Assembly: GCA_948465665.1 (NCBI GenBank)
Contig: CAOJXI010000002.1
Span: forward strand, 1-39,170
DNA from: an uncultured Clostridia bacterium
GTDB lineage: Bacteria > Bacillota > Clostridia > Oscillospirales > Ruminococcaceae
DNA: 39,170 nucleotides
Direction: 5' to 3'
This document shows, in pieces, positions 28,834 to 38,995 of this stretch. Numbering within the stretch: position 1 is the first letter of the stretch; each line of letters starts with the position of its first letter. The notes below the pieces were generated by a model that made no database searches, was not told the origin of the DNA, and was given only the letters and a program-made list of their open reading frames with translations. The position numbers and the translations under genes are program-made.

Positions 28834-29063
28834 TGACGAAGCAAGATCAATTGATAGAGTATATTATACAGGATATTATTGAATATATTATAAACGATTG
28901 GCATGTTGAGCTTCTCGAAGCTTTTCGGTTATTTTATAATTCAGAAACGATTGATAAACTTACAGATCTTGAAACAGGCTTGTATCTCGAAAGTTCAGCG
29001 TATGTTTATGGTATTTTCCAGGATGAAATGAATTTTGGCAGACTGATTCAGGTAGAAATATGA
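28833..29063 (+). CDS. Second DUF3791-like small protein (divergent), GTG start
   Basis: TAGTG overlap with DUF3990 stop; DQLIEYIIQDIIEYIINDWHVELLEAFRLFYNSETIDKLTDLETGLY. Confidence 0.65.
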   Translation: MTKQDQLIEYIIQDIIEYIINDWHVELLEAFRLFYNSETIDKLTDLETGLYLESSAYVYGIFQDEMNFGRLIQVEI

Positions 29064-29096
29064 ATAAAGGCTTTTCAATTTAACTTTTTAAAACAG

Positions 29097-29130
29097 CCAT
29101 ACAGCGATTGGATTTTGCTGTGTGGTTTTT
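29097..29130. terminator. Convergent-gene terminator
   Basis: CCATACAGC...GCTGTGTGG with A-rich 5' and TTTTTT 3'. Confidence 0.7.
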
Positions 29131-30263
29131 TATTTTGCGGAACTTGAAAAAGAGTTTTCTGCCGTCAAAATAGTAATGGCGCACACTGCTATCAGGCAAA
29201 ACGTCAAGGGCAGTGTCATAGGGCGGCTGGCAAGGGAAGGGCGCTGTTGGGAAATCCGCAGGAAAACCGGCTCTGCCTTCAGGAAAAACCTCCCTAAAAA
29301 AGTCCTTATTGCAAAATACCATCCAACTGCGCAAACACCATTGACAATCCTCCAAAGGATCACCTTAACCGGCTGGATGGAAAGCCCCTCTGCTGTAAAA
29401 CCTGCTAAAACCTGGGCGATCACCGAAAGCCCGGAAAAGGAAAGCAGGAAAACCGCTGTCAATTCTCCCAAAAGCCCCGGAAAAGCCGAAGCCTGCAAGC
29501 ATCCTTTTGTTACTTCCAAAATTCCAAGGGACAGCCTGGCGTTTTCCCCAAAATTCATAGCAACTGGTTCCAGCCAGGCAGTCACCCCTGAAAAAAGGAT
29601 GATAAAAGAACATAAAACCAACATCCCGTTGGCGCTGTCAATTACAGCCTGGATTAACGCCTGTATAAGGGGAACCCGGACCGGATTCCTGCTGGCGGGT
29701 TTCCTGGACGGCACAGGTCTGCCGAATGAAGAAAGCACCCCTGCTGTACAGGATGCAAGGATATGGGCGCAAAGCATCATTCCTCCTATAAACCGGTTTC
29801 CAAACATTTGTATCCCAACAGCAGTTAGAATAAAAGATGGCCCTGCATTAATGCAGAAGCAAAGCATCCTCTGTCCATCCTCTGGGGAAACGGATTTATT
29901 TTTTATTAGCTTTGCCGCCATCCGCCCGCCTACCGGGAAACCGCCGATGAAGCTCATCAGCACAGCAGCCCCCGCTTGGCGCGGAAGCCGGAACAGCCGC
30001 CGGGTTACTGGGGAAACTATGCCGGAGATGATATCAGCAAGCCCGCTTAATGCCAGAAATGTTGTAAAAACCATAAACGGGAACAAGGAAGGGATTACCA
30101 CCTCTACACATAAGGACATCCCGTTTTGGATCCCGTTACAGATCGTTTTTGCATCGGAAAGCAGAACCCAGGCAGCCCCCAGCGCAAGGCTTACCGCAGA
30201 AAAACGCAGGAGCAGTATGGAATTAAATTTCTTATCCCTTTTCAAACCAGCAGCAAAAGCCAT
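29130..30263 (-). CDS. ylbJ: Sporulation integral membrane protein YlbJ (nucleoside recognition domain)
   Basis: VVIPSLFPFMVFTTFLALSGL, MSFIGGFPVGGRMAAKLIKNKSVSPEDGQRMLCFCINAGPSFI. Confidence 0.88.
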   Translation of the reverse strand: MAFAAGLKRDKKFNSILLLRFSAVSLALGAAWVLLSDAKTICNGIQNGMSLCVEVVIPSLFPFMVFTTFLALSGLADIISGIVSPVTRRLFRLPRQAGAAVLMSFIGGFPVGGRMAAKLIKNKSVSPEDGQRMLCFCINAGPSFILTAVGIQMFGNRFIGGMMLCAHILASCTAGVLSSFGRPVPSRKPASRNPVRVPLIQALIQAVIDSANGMLVLCSFIILFSGVTAWLEPVAMNFGENARLSLGILEVTKGCLQASAFPGLLGELTAVFLLSFSGLSVIAQVLAGFTAEGLSIQPVKVILWRIVNGVCAVGWYFAIRTFLGRFFLKAEPVFLRISQQRPSLASRPMTLPLTFCLIAVCAITILTAENSFSSSAK

Positions 30264-30428
30264 TAAACCGACCCTCTTTCTCTAAAACCTGGAGCTTTTA
30301 CTAATAAATCCTTATGGATGAAATATATGCGGCTTATATTCTCTCCATCCATTGGTGCATATCTTTTTTTGCTGGAACATAATTTTAAACTGGAAAATGT
30401 CCGAAACAAAATGGAAGGAGCGGAAACT

Positions 30429-30746
30429 ATGAACCGCAGCAAAAAAAATATGGGGCAGCCAGTCCCATACAAAAATGAAAGTAAATTGGCAAAAATGCTT
30501 GATATCCCTATGTCCCTTTTACCAGATGTATTTCATCTGGAATTTTCCGGGAACCGGGAGGCAACTCTGACTGGTTGTACAGGGATTCAGGAATATGAGG
30601 AGGGTGTTATCACAATAGGGGCTGGGAAAATTTCTGTGCGTTTTTGCGGAAATATTCAAATACGTTCTATGACTGAAGACGCTATTGTTTTGGAAGGCGT
30701 TATCCAGTCCGTTACATTTCTTCCAGCTTCGGAACAAAAATCCTGA
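30429..30746 (+). CDS. yqfC: Sporulation protein YqfC
   Basis: SLLPDVFHLEFSGNREATLTGCTGIQEYEEGVITI; directly upstream of YqfD-like ORF; start ATG 30429 after GGAAGGAG-type RBS. Confidence 0.85.
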   Translation: MNRSKKNMGQPVPYKNESKLAKMLDIPMSLLPDVFHLEFSGNREATLTGCTGIQEYEEGVITIGAGKISVRFCGNIQIRSMTEDAIVLEGVIQSVTFLPASEQKS

Positions 30747-30814
30747 TTTAAATGAATGTAAATCGCCAGAGATTTTTTAACCGGCGGTTTGTATTGACAG
30801 GAGGGCGAAAACTT

Positions 30815-31999
30815 ATGCTGTTTATGAAATCTCTGCGCTGGTGTATTGGTTCGGTAGAGTTTACCGCGGAAGGCGGTTTTCCAGAACGTTTTATCAGCCT
30901 GATGGGGAGCTGCGGCATCCCTGCCCAATCGCTTCATCCCACCCCCTTGGGGCTTCGTGCTTCCGTCCGTCCGGGGCTTTACCATAAACTGCGCCCCATT
31001 GCCAGGAAAAGCGGGATGCGGATGAGGATCTGCGGCAGGCGCGGCCTGCCCTTTCTGGTCTATCGGTATCATCGGCGCACTGGCCTGTTAGTAGGGATAA
31101 TACTTCTGTCTATTATGCTAATGGTGATGCAGCTCTTTGTATGGAAAATAGACATTGTTGGATATGAGACGCTGGAAGAACAAAGGGTTATGGATCATCT
31201 TACAGCTTTGGGGGTAAAGAAAGGGGCATTTCTGCCATCTATTGATTCAACCCATGTGGAGAGATCACTTCTGCTTCAGATTCCAGAACTTTCCTGGGCA
31301 GCAGTAAACATTATGGGCAGTACGATTGAGGTTAATCTGCGGGAAAGGATTATCCCCCCGGTTCAGGTGGATAAAAAGGGGGCTGCAAACGTCATTTCTG
31401 GCGGAACTGGGATTGTACGGGAAATGGAAGTTTACGACGGGCAGCCCCTTGTCGAATTAGGGGAGGCTGTCTGGGACGGCAGGCTTTTAGTGGCAGGTAT
31501 TTTCGATGCCAACCAACGCACTGTTGTAAGTTATGCACAAGCAAAAATAATTGCGGAAATTGAGGACTCTCTGACAGTAGAGATCCCATTTGAGCAGGAA
31601 GTAGAACGGGCAACCGGACAGGACGCTAACCAAATTTTTCTCCAATTCCGTCAAAGCGAAATTCTCTTGAATCCATGGACAAAACTGCCGGAAAAGTCCT
31701 GGGTCTCCCGAACTGTACTATGGGAACCACCTGACGTTGCCTGGTTAAGCTGGCTGCCAAAAGTTGTAAAACAAACCTGTGAGGGCTGCGAACTGGCTGT
31801 TGTTCGTTATTCTCCTGATGAAGCAAAAGAACAGGCATTTGCAATGCTGGAGAAAAGGGAAAAGGTGGAATTTGAAGAATTTGGATATTTAGAGCGTTCC
31901 CTAAGCGGGGAGGCCAAAGGAGACAGGTATTTTCTTGTTGCTTCTTATCGAAGATTGCAGGATATTGCAGTTACACAAGAAATTTTAATAAATCAATAA
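30815..31999 (+). CDS. yqfD: Sporulation protein YqfD
   Basis: CWIG-like N-term WCIGSVEFTAEGGFPERF..., central TM, VNLRERIIPP; start ATG 30815 with AGGAGGG RBS. Confidence 0.88.
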   Translation: MLFMKSLRWCIGSVEFTAEGGFPERFISLMGSCGIPAQSLHPTPLGLRASVRPGLYHKLRPIARKSGMRMRICGRRGLPFLVYRYHRRTGLLVGIILLSIMLMVMQLFVWKIDIVGYETLEEQRVMDHLTALGVKKGAFLPSIDSTHVERSLLLQIPELSWAAVNIMGSTIEVNLRERIIPPVQVDKKGAANVISGGTGIVREMEVYDGQPLVELGEAVWDGRLLVAGIFDANQRTVVSYAQAKIIAEIEDSLTVEIPFEQEVERATGQDANQIFLQFRQSEILLNPWTKLPEKSWVSRTVLWEPPDVAWLSWLPKVVKQTCEGCELAVVRYSPDEAKEQAFAMLEKREKVEFEEFGYLERSLSGEAKGDRYFLVASYRRLQDIAVTQEILINQ

Positions 32000-32177
32000 C
32001 ACATTGTAAGGAAAATATGGTATAATAGCCGAAGAAAAATTTTTATTTATGTACCATCCTCTTTTATATAAGTATTCCATTTTGTTCCACTCTATGGTAT
32101 ACTATTTGCAGGGCAGGAATTTGCAGAATTGTTATGTATTAAAAGAAATGGCAGGCATTTGCCAAAAATAAAAAGGA

Positions 32178-33158
32178 TTGGGGGCGATTTTTATCGAACA
32201 GCTTATTAATATTGGCAGAATGGAGTATGCAGCGGATTTATTTGGGAACCTTGACTCCAATGTCCGTTTTTTAGAATCCCAATACGGTGTTTCCATTATC
32301 TGCCGGGATTCGGAAATAAAGGTATCAGGGGAGGAGGAGCCGGTTTCCAAGGCGGTTCGTGCAGTTGAAAGCCTCCTTACCCTTATCAACAAAGGAAACC
32401 CGCTTACGGAACAAACCCTGCGTTATGTGGTTTCCATGGTACAGGATGGGACAGAGGATAAACTTGCCTCTTTATCAGATGATTGTATTTGTATTACGAC
32501 AAAAGGAAGGCCAGTCCGCCCTAAAACCCTGGGGCAGAAAAAATATGTGGATGCTATTAAACAGAATACTGTCACCTTTGGAGTAGGGCCTGCCGGTACG
32601 GGAAAAACCTATCTGGCTGTCGCTATGGCGGTTCGGTCGTTCCGCGCTCATGATATAAACCGTATTGTGCTGACACGTCCGGCGGTGGAAGCCGGGGAAA
32701 AATTGGGATTCCTGCCGGGCGACCTGCAAAACAAAGTTGATCCCTATCTCCGGCCCCTTTATGATGCGCTTTTTGATATGCTTGGGGCGGAAAACTACCA
32801 AAAGTATGTAGAAAAAGGGAATATTGAAGTTGCGCCGCTGGCTTATATGCGCGGCAGGACATTGGATGATTCTTTTATTATTTTGGATGAAGCCCAAAAC
32901 ACCACCCCTGAACAGATGAAGATGTTCCTGACCCGTTTGGGATTTAATTCCAAGGCGGTTATTACCGGGGACATTACCCAGATCGATCTCCCCGACATAA
33001 AACGTTCCGGTTTGATGGATGCTGTTAAAATCCTGAAAAATGTGGACGATATCAGCATAAACTATTTGACTAATAAAGATGTAGTGCGCCATCGCATTGT
33101 TCAGGATATCATAAAGGCGTATGAACGATATTATGAGGAGGGTAAACGTCACAAATAG
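32178..33158 (+). CDS. phoH: PhoH-family ATPase
   Basis: GPAGTGKTYLAVAMAVRSF, LTRPAVEAGEKLGFLPGDLQNKVDPYLRPLYDAL, ILDEAQNTTPEQMKMFLTRLG. Confidence 0.95.
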   Translation: MGAIFIEQLINIGRMEYAADLFGNLDSNVRFLESQYGVSIICRDSEIKVSGEEEPVSKAVRAVESLLTLINKGNPLTEQTLRYVVSMVQDGTEDKLASLSDDCICITTKGRPVRPKTLGQKKYVDAIKQNTVTFGVGPAGTGKTYLAVAMAVRSFRAHDINRIVLTRPAVEAGEKLGFLPGDLQNKVDPYLRPLYDALFDMLGAENYQKYVEKGNIEVAPLAYMRGRTLDDSFIILDEAQNTTPEQMKMFLTRLGFNSKAVITGDITQIDLPDIKRSGLMDAVKILKNVDDISINYLTNKDVVRHRIVQDIIKAYERYYEEGKRHK

Positions 33159-33160
33159 CC

Positions 33161-33700
33161 ATGAATATTAATACAACAAATCGCAGCCATAAGGCAAAAA
33201 GTGTAAAGGTTTATATTACCAACCGCCAAAAAGAAGTTAAAATCCCTACTGGTATGCGGCTTTTGGTACGCCGGTGCTGCAATGCAGCCCTTGTGTGTGA
33301 AAACTTCCCATATGATGCGGAAATCAGCGTCAGCTTTGTGGACAATGAGCAGATTCATGAACTGAACGCTAAATATCGCAATATTGACGCGCCTACAGAC
33401 GTTTTGTCCTTTCCTCTGGGGGAAAATAATGAATATGACCGCAATGAGGAAACCGGCGCTATGACGCTGGGGGACATTGTTATTTCTATTCCCAAGGCTG
33501 TGGAACAGGCAGAACGGTATGGACATTCATTCCAAAGGGAAGTTGGTTTTTTAACAGTACATTCTATGCTCCATCTGTTGGGCTACGATCATGAAACCGA
33601 TAAATTGGAAGCCCTAAGGATGCGGGAAAAGGAAGAAGCAATTATGAAGCGCCTAGGACTGGAGGAAAGCGCCAGCTATGTGATGGAGGACGATGAATAG
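33161..33700 (+). CDS. ybeY: Endoribonuclease YbeY
   Basis: NIDAPTDVLSFPL and VHSMLHLLGYDHETD zinc motif. Confidence 0.95.
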   Translation: MNINTTNRSHKAKSVKVYITNRQKEVKIPTGMRLLVRRCCNAALVCENFPYDAEISVSFVDNEQIHELNAKYRNIDAPTDVLSFPLGENNEYDRNEETGAMTLGDIVISIPKAVEQAERYGHSFQREVGFLTVHSMLHLLGYDHETDKLEALRMREKEEAIMKRLGLEESASYVMEDDE

Positions 33701-34187
33701 CCTTCTGAAAAGTTTCCGGTATGCCGCTGCCGGAATCATTGCCTGCCTTCGATGCGAACGGAATTTTCGGATTCATTTGACAGCAGTCTGCTGTGTTCTA
33801 TGGATGAGCCGCTTTTACTCGTTCTCAAGGGCTGAGAAAGCTTTGCTGGCAGTTGTCTGCGGGACAGTTTTGGCAGGCGAGTTATTTAATACTGCTGTGG
33901 AAAGGACTGTTGATCTGGCAACACAGGAACACAGCCCTTTGGCAAAGGCCGCTAAAGACGCCGCTGCCGGGGGCGTGCTGGCTGCGGCAATCTGTTCTGT
34001 GATAGCAGGCGTTTTCCTGTTTGGGAGGAAGAAACCGCTCCTTAAATGTCTGGAATTTTTTCTGTCACAGCCAGGCCGTTTCCTTTTCCTCGTCCTGGCG
34101 GCAATTGGTGCAGTCTTTTTTATTTTTACGGATTGGGACAGGCTTTTATATAAACGGGAGAAAGGTTCCCATTCCCAGACCTTTTAA
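33693..34187 (+). CDS. dgkA: Diacylglycerol/undecaprenol kinase family protein
   Basis: SFRYAAAGIIACLRCERNFRIHL, GELFNTAVERTVDLATQEHSPLAKAAKDAAAGGVL. Confidence 0.92.
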   Translation: MNSLLKSFRYAAAGIIACLRCERNFRIHLTAVCCVLWMSRFYSFSRAEKALLAVVCGTVLAGELFNTAVERTVDLATQEHSPLAKAAKDAAAGGVLAAAICSVIAGVFLFGRKKPLLKCLEFFLSQPGRFLFLVLAAIGAVFFIFTDWDRLLYKREKGSHSQTF

Positions 34188-34205
34188 TTTTTTGGAGGAA
34201 CTTTC

Positions 34206-35126
34206 ATGCAGACAAAATCCGCATTTATAGCAATCGTAGGCCGCCCCAACGTTGGAAAATCGTCTTTGCTCAACGCTTTAGTAGGGGAAAAGGTCGCGAT
34301 TGTTTCCAATAAACCCCAGACTACCCGTACCCGCATTACCGGCGTTTTGACAAAAGGGGAGACACAATTTGTTTTGTTGGACACCCCCGGCCTGCATAAG
34401 CCTAAAACGGCTTTAAGTGAATATATGGTTAAGCAGGTGAATGAATCTGTATCCGATGTGGATGCAGCCGTCTTGGTAACGGAGGCTGTCGGCGAAACCA
34501 CCAACGCGGAACGGCAGTTGATGGAAACCTTTTCAACTTTGAAGATACCAGCCATTTTGGCAATGAATAAAATAGACCTTCTGGATGAAAAGGAAAAAAT
34601 GCTTGGGAAAATTGCTGAGTTTTCACAGGCATTCCCGTTCAGCGCAGTTGTCCCAATCAGTGTACTGAACGGAGACGGGATCGACGATCTTTTAAAAGAA
34701 ATATCTGTTTTTGCAAAAGAAAGCCCTCATTTTTTCCCGGACGACGCTATGACAGACCAGCCGGAACGGGTGATTGCAGCAGAGATTATACGGGAAAAGA
34801 TGCTTTTCAATCTTCACGAGGAGGTTCCTCATGGGACGGCGGTCGTAATTGAGAAAATGCACGACCGTTCGGAGGACGATCCTTCTGAAAGCAGCTATTC
34901 CAATCGTGAGATAGTGGATATTGAAGCTACTATCTATTGTGAAAAGGAAAGCCATAAAGGAATTGTAATTGGAAAACGGGGCGCGATGCTGAAAAAAATC
35001 GCCTCAGAAGCCCGTCTGGAAATGGAAAGCTTTTTCGGGATACGGGTAAATTTACAATGCTGGGTCAAAGTCCGGGAGGATTGGCGCAACCGCCAGAGCC
35101 AGCTCCGCAATTTCGGGTTCCAATAA
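34206..35126 (+). CDS. era: GTPase Era
   Basis: GRPNVGKSSLLNALVGEKVAIVSNKPQTTRTRITG; KH domain KGIVIGKRGAMLKKI. Confidence 0.98.
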   Translation: MQTKSAFIAIVGRPNVGKSSLLNALVGEKVAIVSNKPQTTRTRITGVLTKGETQFVLLDTPGLHKPKTALSEYMVKQVNESVSDVDAAVLVTEAVGETTNAERQLMETFSTLKIPAILAMNKIDLLDEKEKMLGKIAEFSQAFPFSAVVPISVLNGDGIDDLLKEISVFAKESPHFFPDDAMTDQPERVIAAEIIREKMLFNLHEEVPHGTAVVIEKMHDRSEDDPSESSYSNREIVDIEATIYCEKESHKGIVIGKRGAMLKKIASEARLEMESFFGIRVNLQCWVKVREDWRNRQSQLRNFGFQ

Positions 35127-35222
35127 ACACCCAATTTTCTGGCGTGAATTTCCTGTGATAGCTTCTTCCCAAATAGTGCAGACTAATATTGTCTCACGCT
35201 GAAACAACGATAGGGAAGGAGT

Positions 35223-35471
35223 ATGTCCAGAATGAACCCTTATTTTGGGCCTTCCGCTTTGCAGAATCCCGAAAAAAATATAAATTCAAATTTATTTGGC
35301 TCCTGTGCTTTTGACGCAGCAGAAGCATGGGAGCGTTTTGCCCATACGGGCGGAATTTCCGATTATCTTCAATATAAGCGTCTGGAAAACCATCGTCTGG
35401 AGGTGACTGCCCATTATGGGGGCGCAGATAAAGACCAATGGGATCATTCTCCAAACCCGTATGATGGGTGA
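35223..35471 (+). CDS. YqzL-like small protein
   Basis: AAEAWERFAHTGGISDYLQYK between era and recO, overlapping recO start; YqzL-type motif. Confidence 0.65.
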   Translation: MSRMNPYFGPSALQNPEKNINSNLFGSCAFDAAEAWERFAHTGGISDYLQYKRLENHRLEVTAHYGGADKDQWDHSPNPYDG

Positions 35472-36171
35472 GGAGGATCGCCTTCTTACCATCCTTACGG
35501 AAAAAGAAGGGGTTCTTACTGCTTATGGGAAAGGTGCCAGACGGTTTAAAACCAAAATGGCATCGGCAACGGAGGCTCTTTCTTACTCAGAACTGATCCT
35601 GTTTCATAATAAGGATCAGTACATATTGGACGGTGCGTCTACCCTCCATATATTTTTCGGTCTGCGCTCCGACATTTTAAAGCTGGCGCTGGGATGTTAT
35701 TTCGGCCAAATTACGGCGGAGCTTGCTCCAAGAGGGGAGCCGTCGGACAAATATACAAGGCTGCTGCTCAATACCCTGTCCTTTTTGGAGAACGGGAAAC
35801 GTCCCGCTGAACTGCTGAAGCCGCTTTATGAATTCAGGCTTTTGTCCATGGCGGGTTACATGCCTGACTTGGTGGGGTGCCGCAACTGCGGCTGTTATGA
35901 AAACGCCGCCATGCTTTTTGATCCGCTGGAGGGGAACCTTCTTTGTCCTGACTGTGCAAAAGAGGACGCTTCAGCAAAAAAATCAATCCCTGTCTCCAAC
36001 AGCGTTTTGGCGGCTATGCGCCATATCATCTATTCAGAACTGGAAAAACTATTCCAGTTCCAGCTCCCTGTTCATGATCTGGAATCTCTCCAGCGGATAG
36101 GGGAAACCTATCTTTTGATACAAACAGATCAAAGTTATACATCTTTGGACTATTATAAGTCTCTGTTTTAA
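35416..36171 (+). CDS. recO: DNA repair protein RecO
   Basis: KTNGIILQTRMMGEEDRLLTILTEKEGVLTAYGKGARR; Cys4 zinc motif CRNCG...CPDC. Confidence 0.95.
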   Translation: MGAQIKTNGIILQTRMMGEEDRLLTILTEKEGVLTAYGKGARRFKTKMASATEALSYSELILFHNKDQYILDGASTLHIFFGLRSDILKLALGCYFGQITAELAPRGEPSDKYTRLLLNTLSFLENGKRPAELLKPLYEFRLLSMAGYMPDLVGCRNCGCYENAAMLFDPLEGNLLCPDCAKEDASAKKSIPVSNSVLAAMRHIIYSELEKLFQFQLPVHDLESLQRIGETYLLIQTDQSYTSLDYYKSLF

Positions 36172-36522
36172 GGTTTTTCCTTCTAGGGACGCCATCTCAG
36201 CAGCCGTTGGCTGTTCCGCTGGCTGCAAGAGGAAACTTTCAGTAAAGAATCCCGCCATATATCCCCCACGGAAGCCAATCTAAACTTGCTGCTTTCTGCA
36301 CCCTCTAAAGAAAATGGCGGGATTCCCATAAGGCTTTAAGTATCTGCTTCTTAGGTAAGGATTCCGTTAGCTTTCAGCGAGCTGGGGTATTTCGCGCCTG
36401 CGGGCGCGACCAAAGGAACTTTTTAGGAAAGTTCCTCTGGACTCTTCAAACCTTTTTAATCCGCCCCAGCTTGTTACTCATATTAGGTTATCCCCGCAAA
36501 TTCGCTTTATCAAACTCATGTT
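36172..36522 (+). repeat. Structured non-coding repeat element, copy 2 (left terminus truncated)
   Basis: Shares acgccat..hairpin..ggctgcaagaggaa, cccgccata, CTTAGG, ctggggtatttcgcgcctgcgggcgcgacc, aacctttttaatccgcc, ttatccccgcaaat..gctttatc.aactca with copy 1. Confidence 0.8.
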
Positions 36523-36549
36523 AAATAAATTAGGAGGCCAAAAACGGCT

Positions 36550-38946
36550 ATGTGGGAAATAGAAAAACATTGCCGGGCACTGGAATTTGACAAGGTATGC
36601 CGGATGCTGGCAGACAACGCTGGCAGCGACGACGCAAAATCCCGCGCCCTGACACTTATTCCAAAAACAGCCCTGGTACAAGTACAAGGGGAAATGAACC
36701 GTACCGAGGATGCACATTCCCTGGCGGCGCGGTACGGGTATCCATACATTCTCAAGCTGAAAAATTGTGAAGACGCTTTAAAACGCGCCCATGCAGGGGC
36801 ATCCATTACGCCGAGGGATTTACTGGATATTGCGCGTATCCTGCAAAGTTCCCGCACATTAAGCGACTGGCGGGGAAGGTGTGAAGAAGATCACACAACA
36901 TTGGACAGCATTTTCCATGATCTTCTGCCAAATAGAACGCTGGAGGATAAGATTACCAGCACGATTCTTTCAGAAGAGGAAATTGCAGACAATGCAAGCC
37001 CGGCACTTGCTGACATCCGCCGGAAAATCCGAATCAGCGAGCAAAGGGTGCGCAGCCAACTGGATGGTCTGATCCATTCCACCGCTTATCAAAAGTATCT
37101 CCAGGAGCCAATTGTCACCATACGTGACGGGCGCTTTGTGGTTCCGGTGAAAGCGGAATACCGCGGCGAGGTCAAAGGCTTAGTCCATGCAAGTTCTGCC
37201 AGCGGTTCCACATTGTTTATTGAACCGATTTCTGTTGTAGAAGCCAATAATGAAATCAAGGTGTTGGAATCCAAAGAAGAAATCGAAATTGAAAGGATTA
37301 TCCTGGAACTTTCCGGCGAGGTTGGCAGCTCTAAAGACAACATTCTGCAAAGTTATGATGCTGTTATTGACCTGGATCTCTATTTCGCAAAGGCAATGCT
37401 GGCAGAGCAGATGAACGCTACAGCCCCGGAAATAACAGACGACGGGATTGTAATATTGAAAAACGCCCGCCATCCGCTGATTGATAAAAACAAAGTAGTC
37501 CCTACAAATATCAGCCTTGGAGAAACATTCGACACATTAGTTATTACAGGCCCCAACACAGGCGGAAAAACTGTTGTGCTGAAAACGCTGGGGCTGTTTA
37601 CATTGATGGCTATGTCAGGGCTGATGATTCCAGCCGGTTTTGGAAGCAGAGTTTCAGTCTTTTCCCAAGTGCTGGCGGATATAGGGGATGAGCAAAGCAT
37701 TGAACAGAGCCTGTCCACTTTTTCCGCCCATATGACAAAAATTATCCGTATCCTTCAGGATACCGATGAACACACATTGGTTCTGCTGGATGAACTTGGG
37801 GCGGGGACTGATCCCGTGGAAGGGGCGGCGCTGGCGGTTTCCATTATTCAAAAACTTCGTTCCAGGACAGCGAAGATTGCCGCTACCACCCATTATCCTG
37901 AAATCAAGATGTATGCCCTCCAAACTGAAGGCGTGGAAAATGCCTGCTGCGAATTTGACGTGCAGACCCTTCAGCCGACTTTCCGGCTGCTGATCGGTGT
38001 TCCGGGAAGGTCAAATGCTTTTGCCATTAGTGAACGGCTTGGAATGGATCCCGACGTAGTGGAAAACGCCAGGGCTTTGATTTCCGGTGAGGATGCCCGT
38101 TTTGAAGATGTTGTTTCTGAATTGGAGCGTTCCCGCCAGGAATTAGAACGCGAGAAACAGGAAGCAAATATTCACACCATTCAGGCTGCAAATCTTCGGA
38201 AAGAGCTTCAGGATGAAAAAGCCCGGATTGACGTGATGCGGGAACGCGAAATGGAAAAGGCGCGGATGGATGCCCAGAAAATGCTGGATGACATCCGGCT
38301 CGAAGCAAAAAAGATGATGGACGAACTGGAAGAACTTAAAAAGCAGAAAGACAATGAAGCATTTTCCCAGATGGCTGCCGATGCTAGGGTATCTTACCGA
38401 ACCAGTATGAAAAAACTGGAACGTTTAGCTGACCCGGTATTTAAGCGGACGGGGCAGACGAACTATACACCTGAAAGGGAAATCCGCCGCGGGGATTCTG
38501 TTATCCTTCCAGGTGTAAAAAAATCCGGGGTCGTCCTTACAAATCCCGATCAAAATGGTTATGTTACCGTTCAGGCGGGCGTTATGAAAACAAAAGTGAG
38601 AACATCGGAATTAAGATTGGCTGGACAACCGGATAAAAAAACCACCGTGAATTCCCGCACTGGTTCCAATATTCGCGCTAATGTCGGACGGGGAACAAGG
38701 GATGTTCGTACTGAGGTCGATGTAAGAGGGAAGACTGTCCAAGAAGCGCTTTTGGATGTGGATCAATTTATTGATAATGCGGTACTTTTAGGTTTGAATA
38801 TTGCTACAATTATTCATGGGAAGGGAACAGGTACGCTACGCGCTGCTGTCCATGAACATTTGAGGGGCCATAGGAATGTCAGAAGCTTTCGGCTCGGGGT
38901 TTATGGAGAAGGGGAGAACGGCGTTACTGTTGTGGAATTGAAATAA
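36550..38946 (+). CDS. mutS2: Endonuclease MutS2 (MutS2 ATPase plus Smr domain)
   Basis: VITGPNTGGKTVVLKTLGLFTLMAMSGLMIPA; C-terminal Smr VDVRGKTVQEALLDVDQFID...IIHGKGTGTLR. Confidence 0.97.
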   Translation: MWEIEKHCRALEFDKVCRMLADNAGSDDAKSRALTLIPKTALVQVQGEMNRTEDAHSLAARYGYPYILKLKNCEDALKRAHAGASITPRDLLDIARILQSSRTLSDWRGRCEEDHTTLDSIFHDLLPNRTLEDKITSTILSEEEIADNASPALADIRRKIRISEQRVRSQLDGLIHSTAYQKYLQEPIVTIRDGRFVVPVKAEYRGEVKGLVHASSASGSTLFIEPISVVEANNEIKVLESKEEIEIERIILELSGEVGSSKDNILQSYDAVIDLDLYFAKAMLAEQMNATAPEITDDGIVILKNARHPLIDKNKVVPTNISLGETFDTLVITGPNTGGKTVVLKTLGLFTLMAMSGLMIPAGFGSRVSVFSQVLADIGDEQSIEQSLSTFSAHMTKIIRILQDTDEHTLVLLDELGAGTDPVEGAALAVSIIQKLRSRTAKIAATTHYPEIKMYALQTEGVENACCEFDVQTLQPTFRLLIGVPGRSNAFAISERLGMDPDVVENARALISGEDARFEDVVSELERSRQELEREKQEANIHTIQAANLRKELQDEKARIDVMREREMEKARMDAQKMLDDIRLEAKKMMDELEELKKQKDNEAFSQMAADARVSYRTSMKKLERLADPVFKRTGQTNYTPEREIRRGDSVILPGVKKSGVVLTNPDQNGYVTVQAGVMKTKVRTSELRLAGQPDKKTTVNSRTGSNIRANVGRGTRDVRTEVDVRGKTVQEALLDVDQFIDNAVLLGLNIATIIHGKGTGTLRAAVHEHLRGHRNVRSFRLGVYGEGENGVTVVELK

Positions 38947-38956
38947 GAAAAAAGTA

Positions 38957-38987
38957 GGCGGCTGTCTTAACCAAAAAGACAGCCGCC
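38957..38987 (+). terminator. mutS2 terminator
   Basis: GGCGGCTGTCTT / AAGACAGCCGCC 12-bp stem. Confidence 0.8.
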
Positions 38988-38995
38988 GTTTATAT

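Noticed and set aside
29122-30285. 387-aa plus-strand ORF
   Set aside because: Fully antisense to ylbJ, whose protein has recognisable family motifs; the plus translation is low-complexity and unrecognisable.
32021-32103. Tandem extended -10 promoters (TGGTATAAT, TGGTATACT) upstream of phoH
   Set aside because: Good -10 elements but no convincing -35 at proper spacing; not strong enough to list as features.
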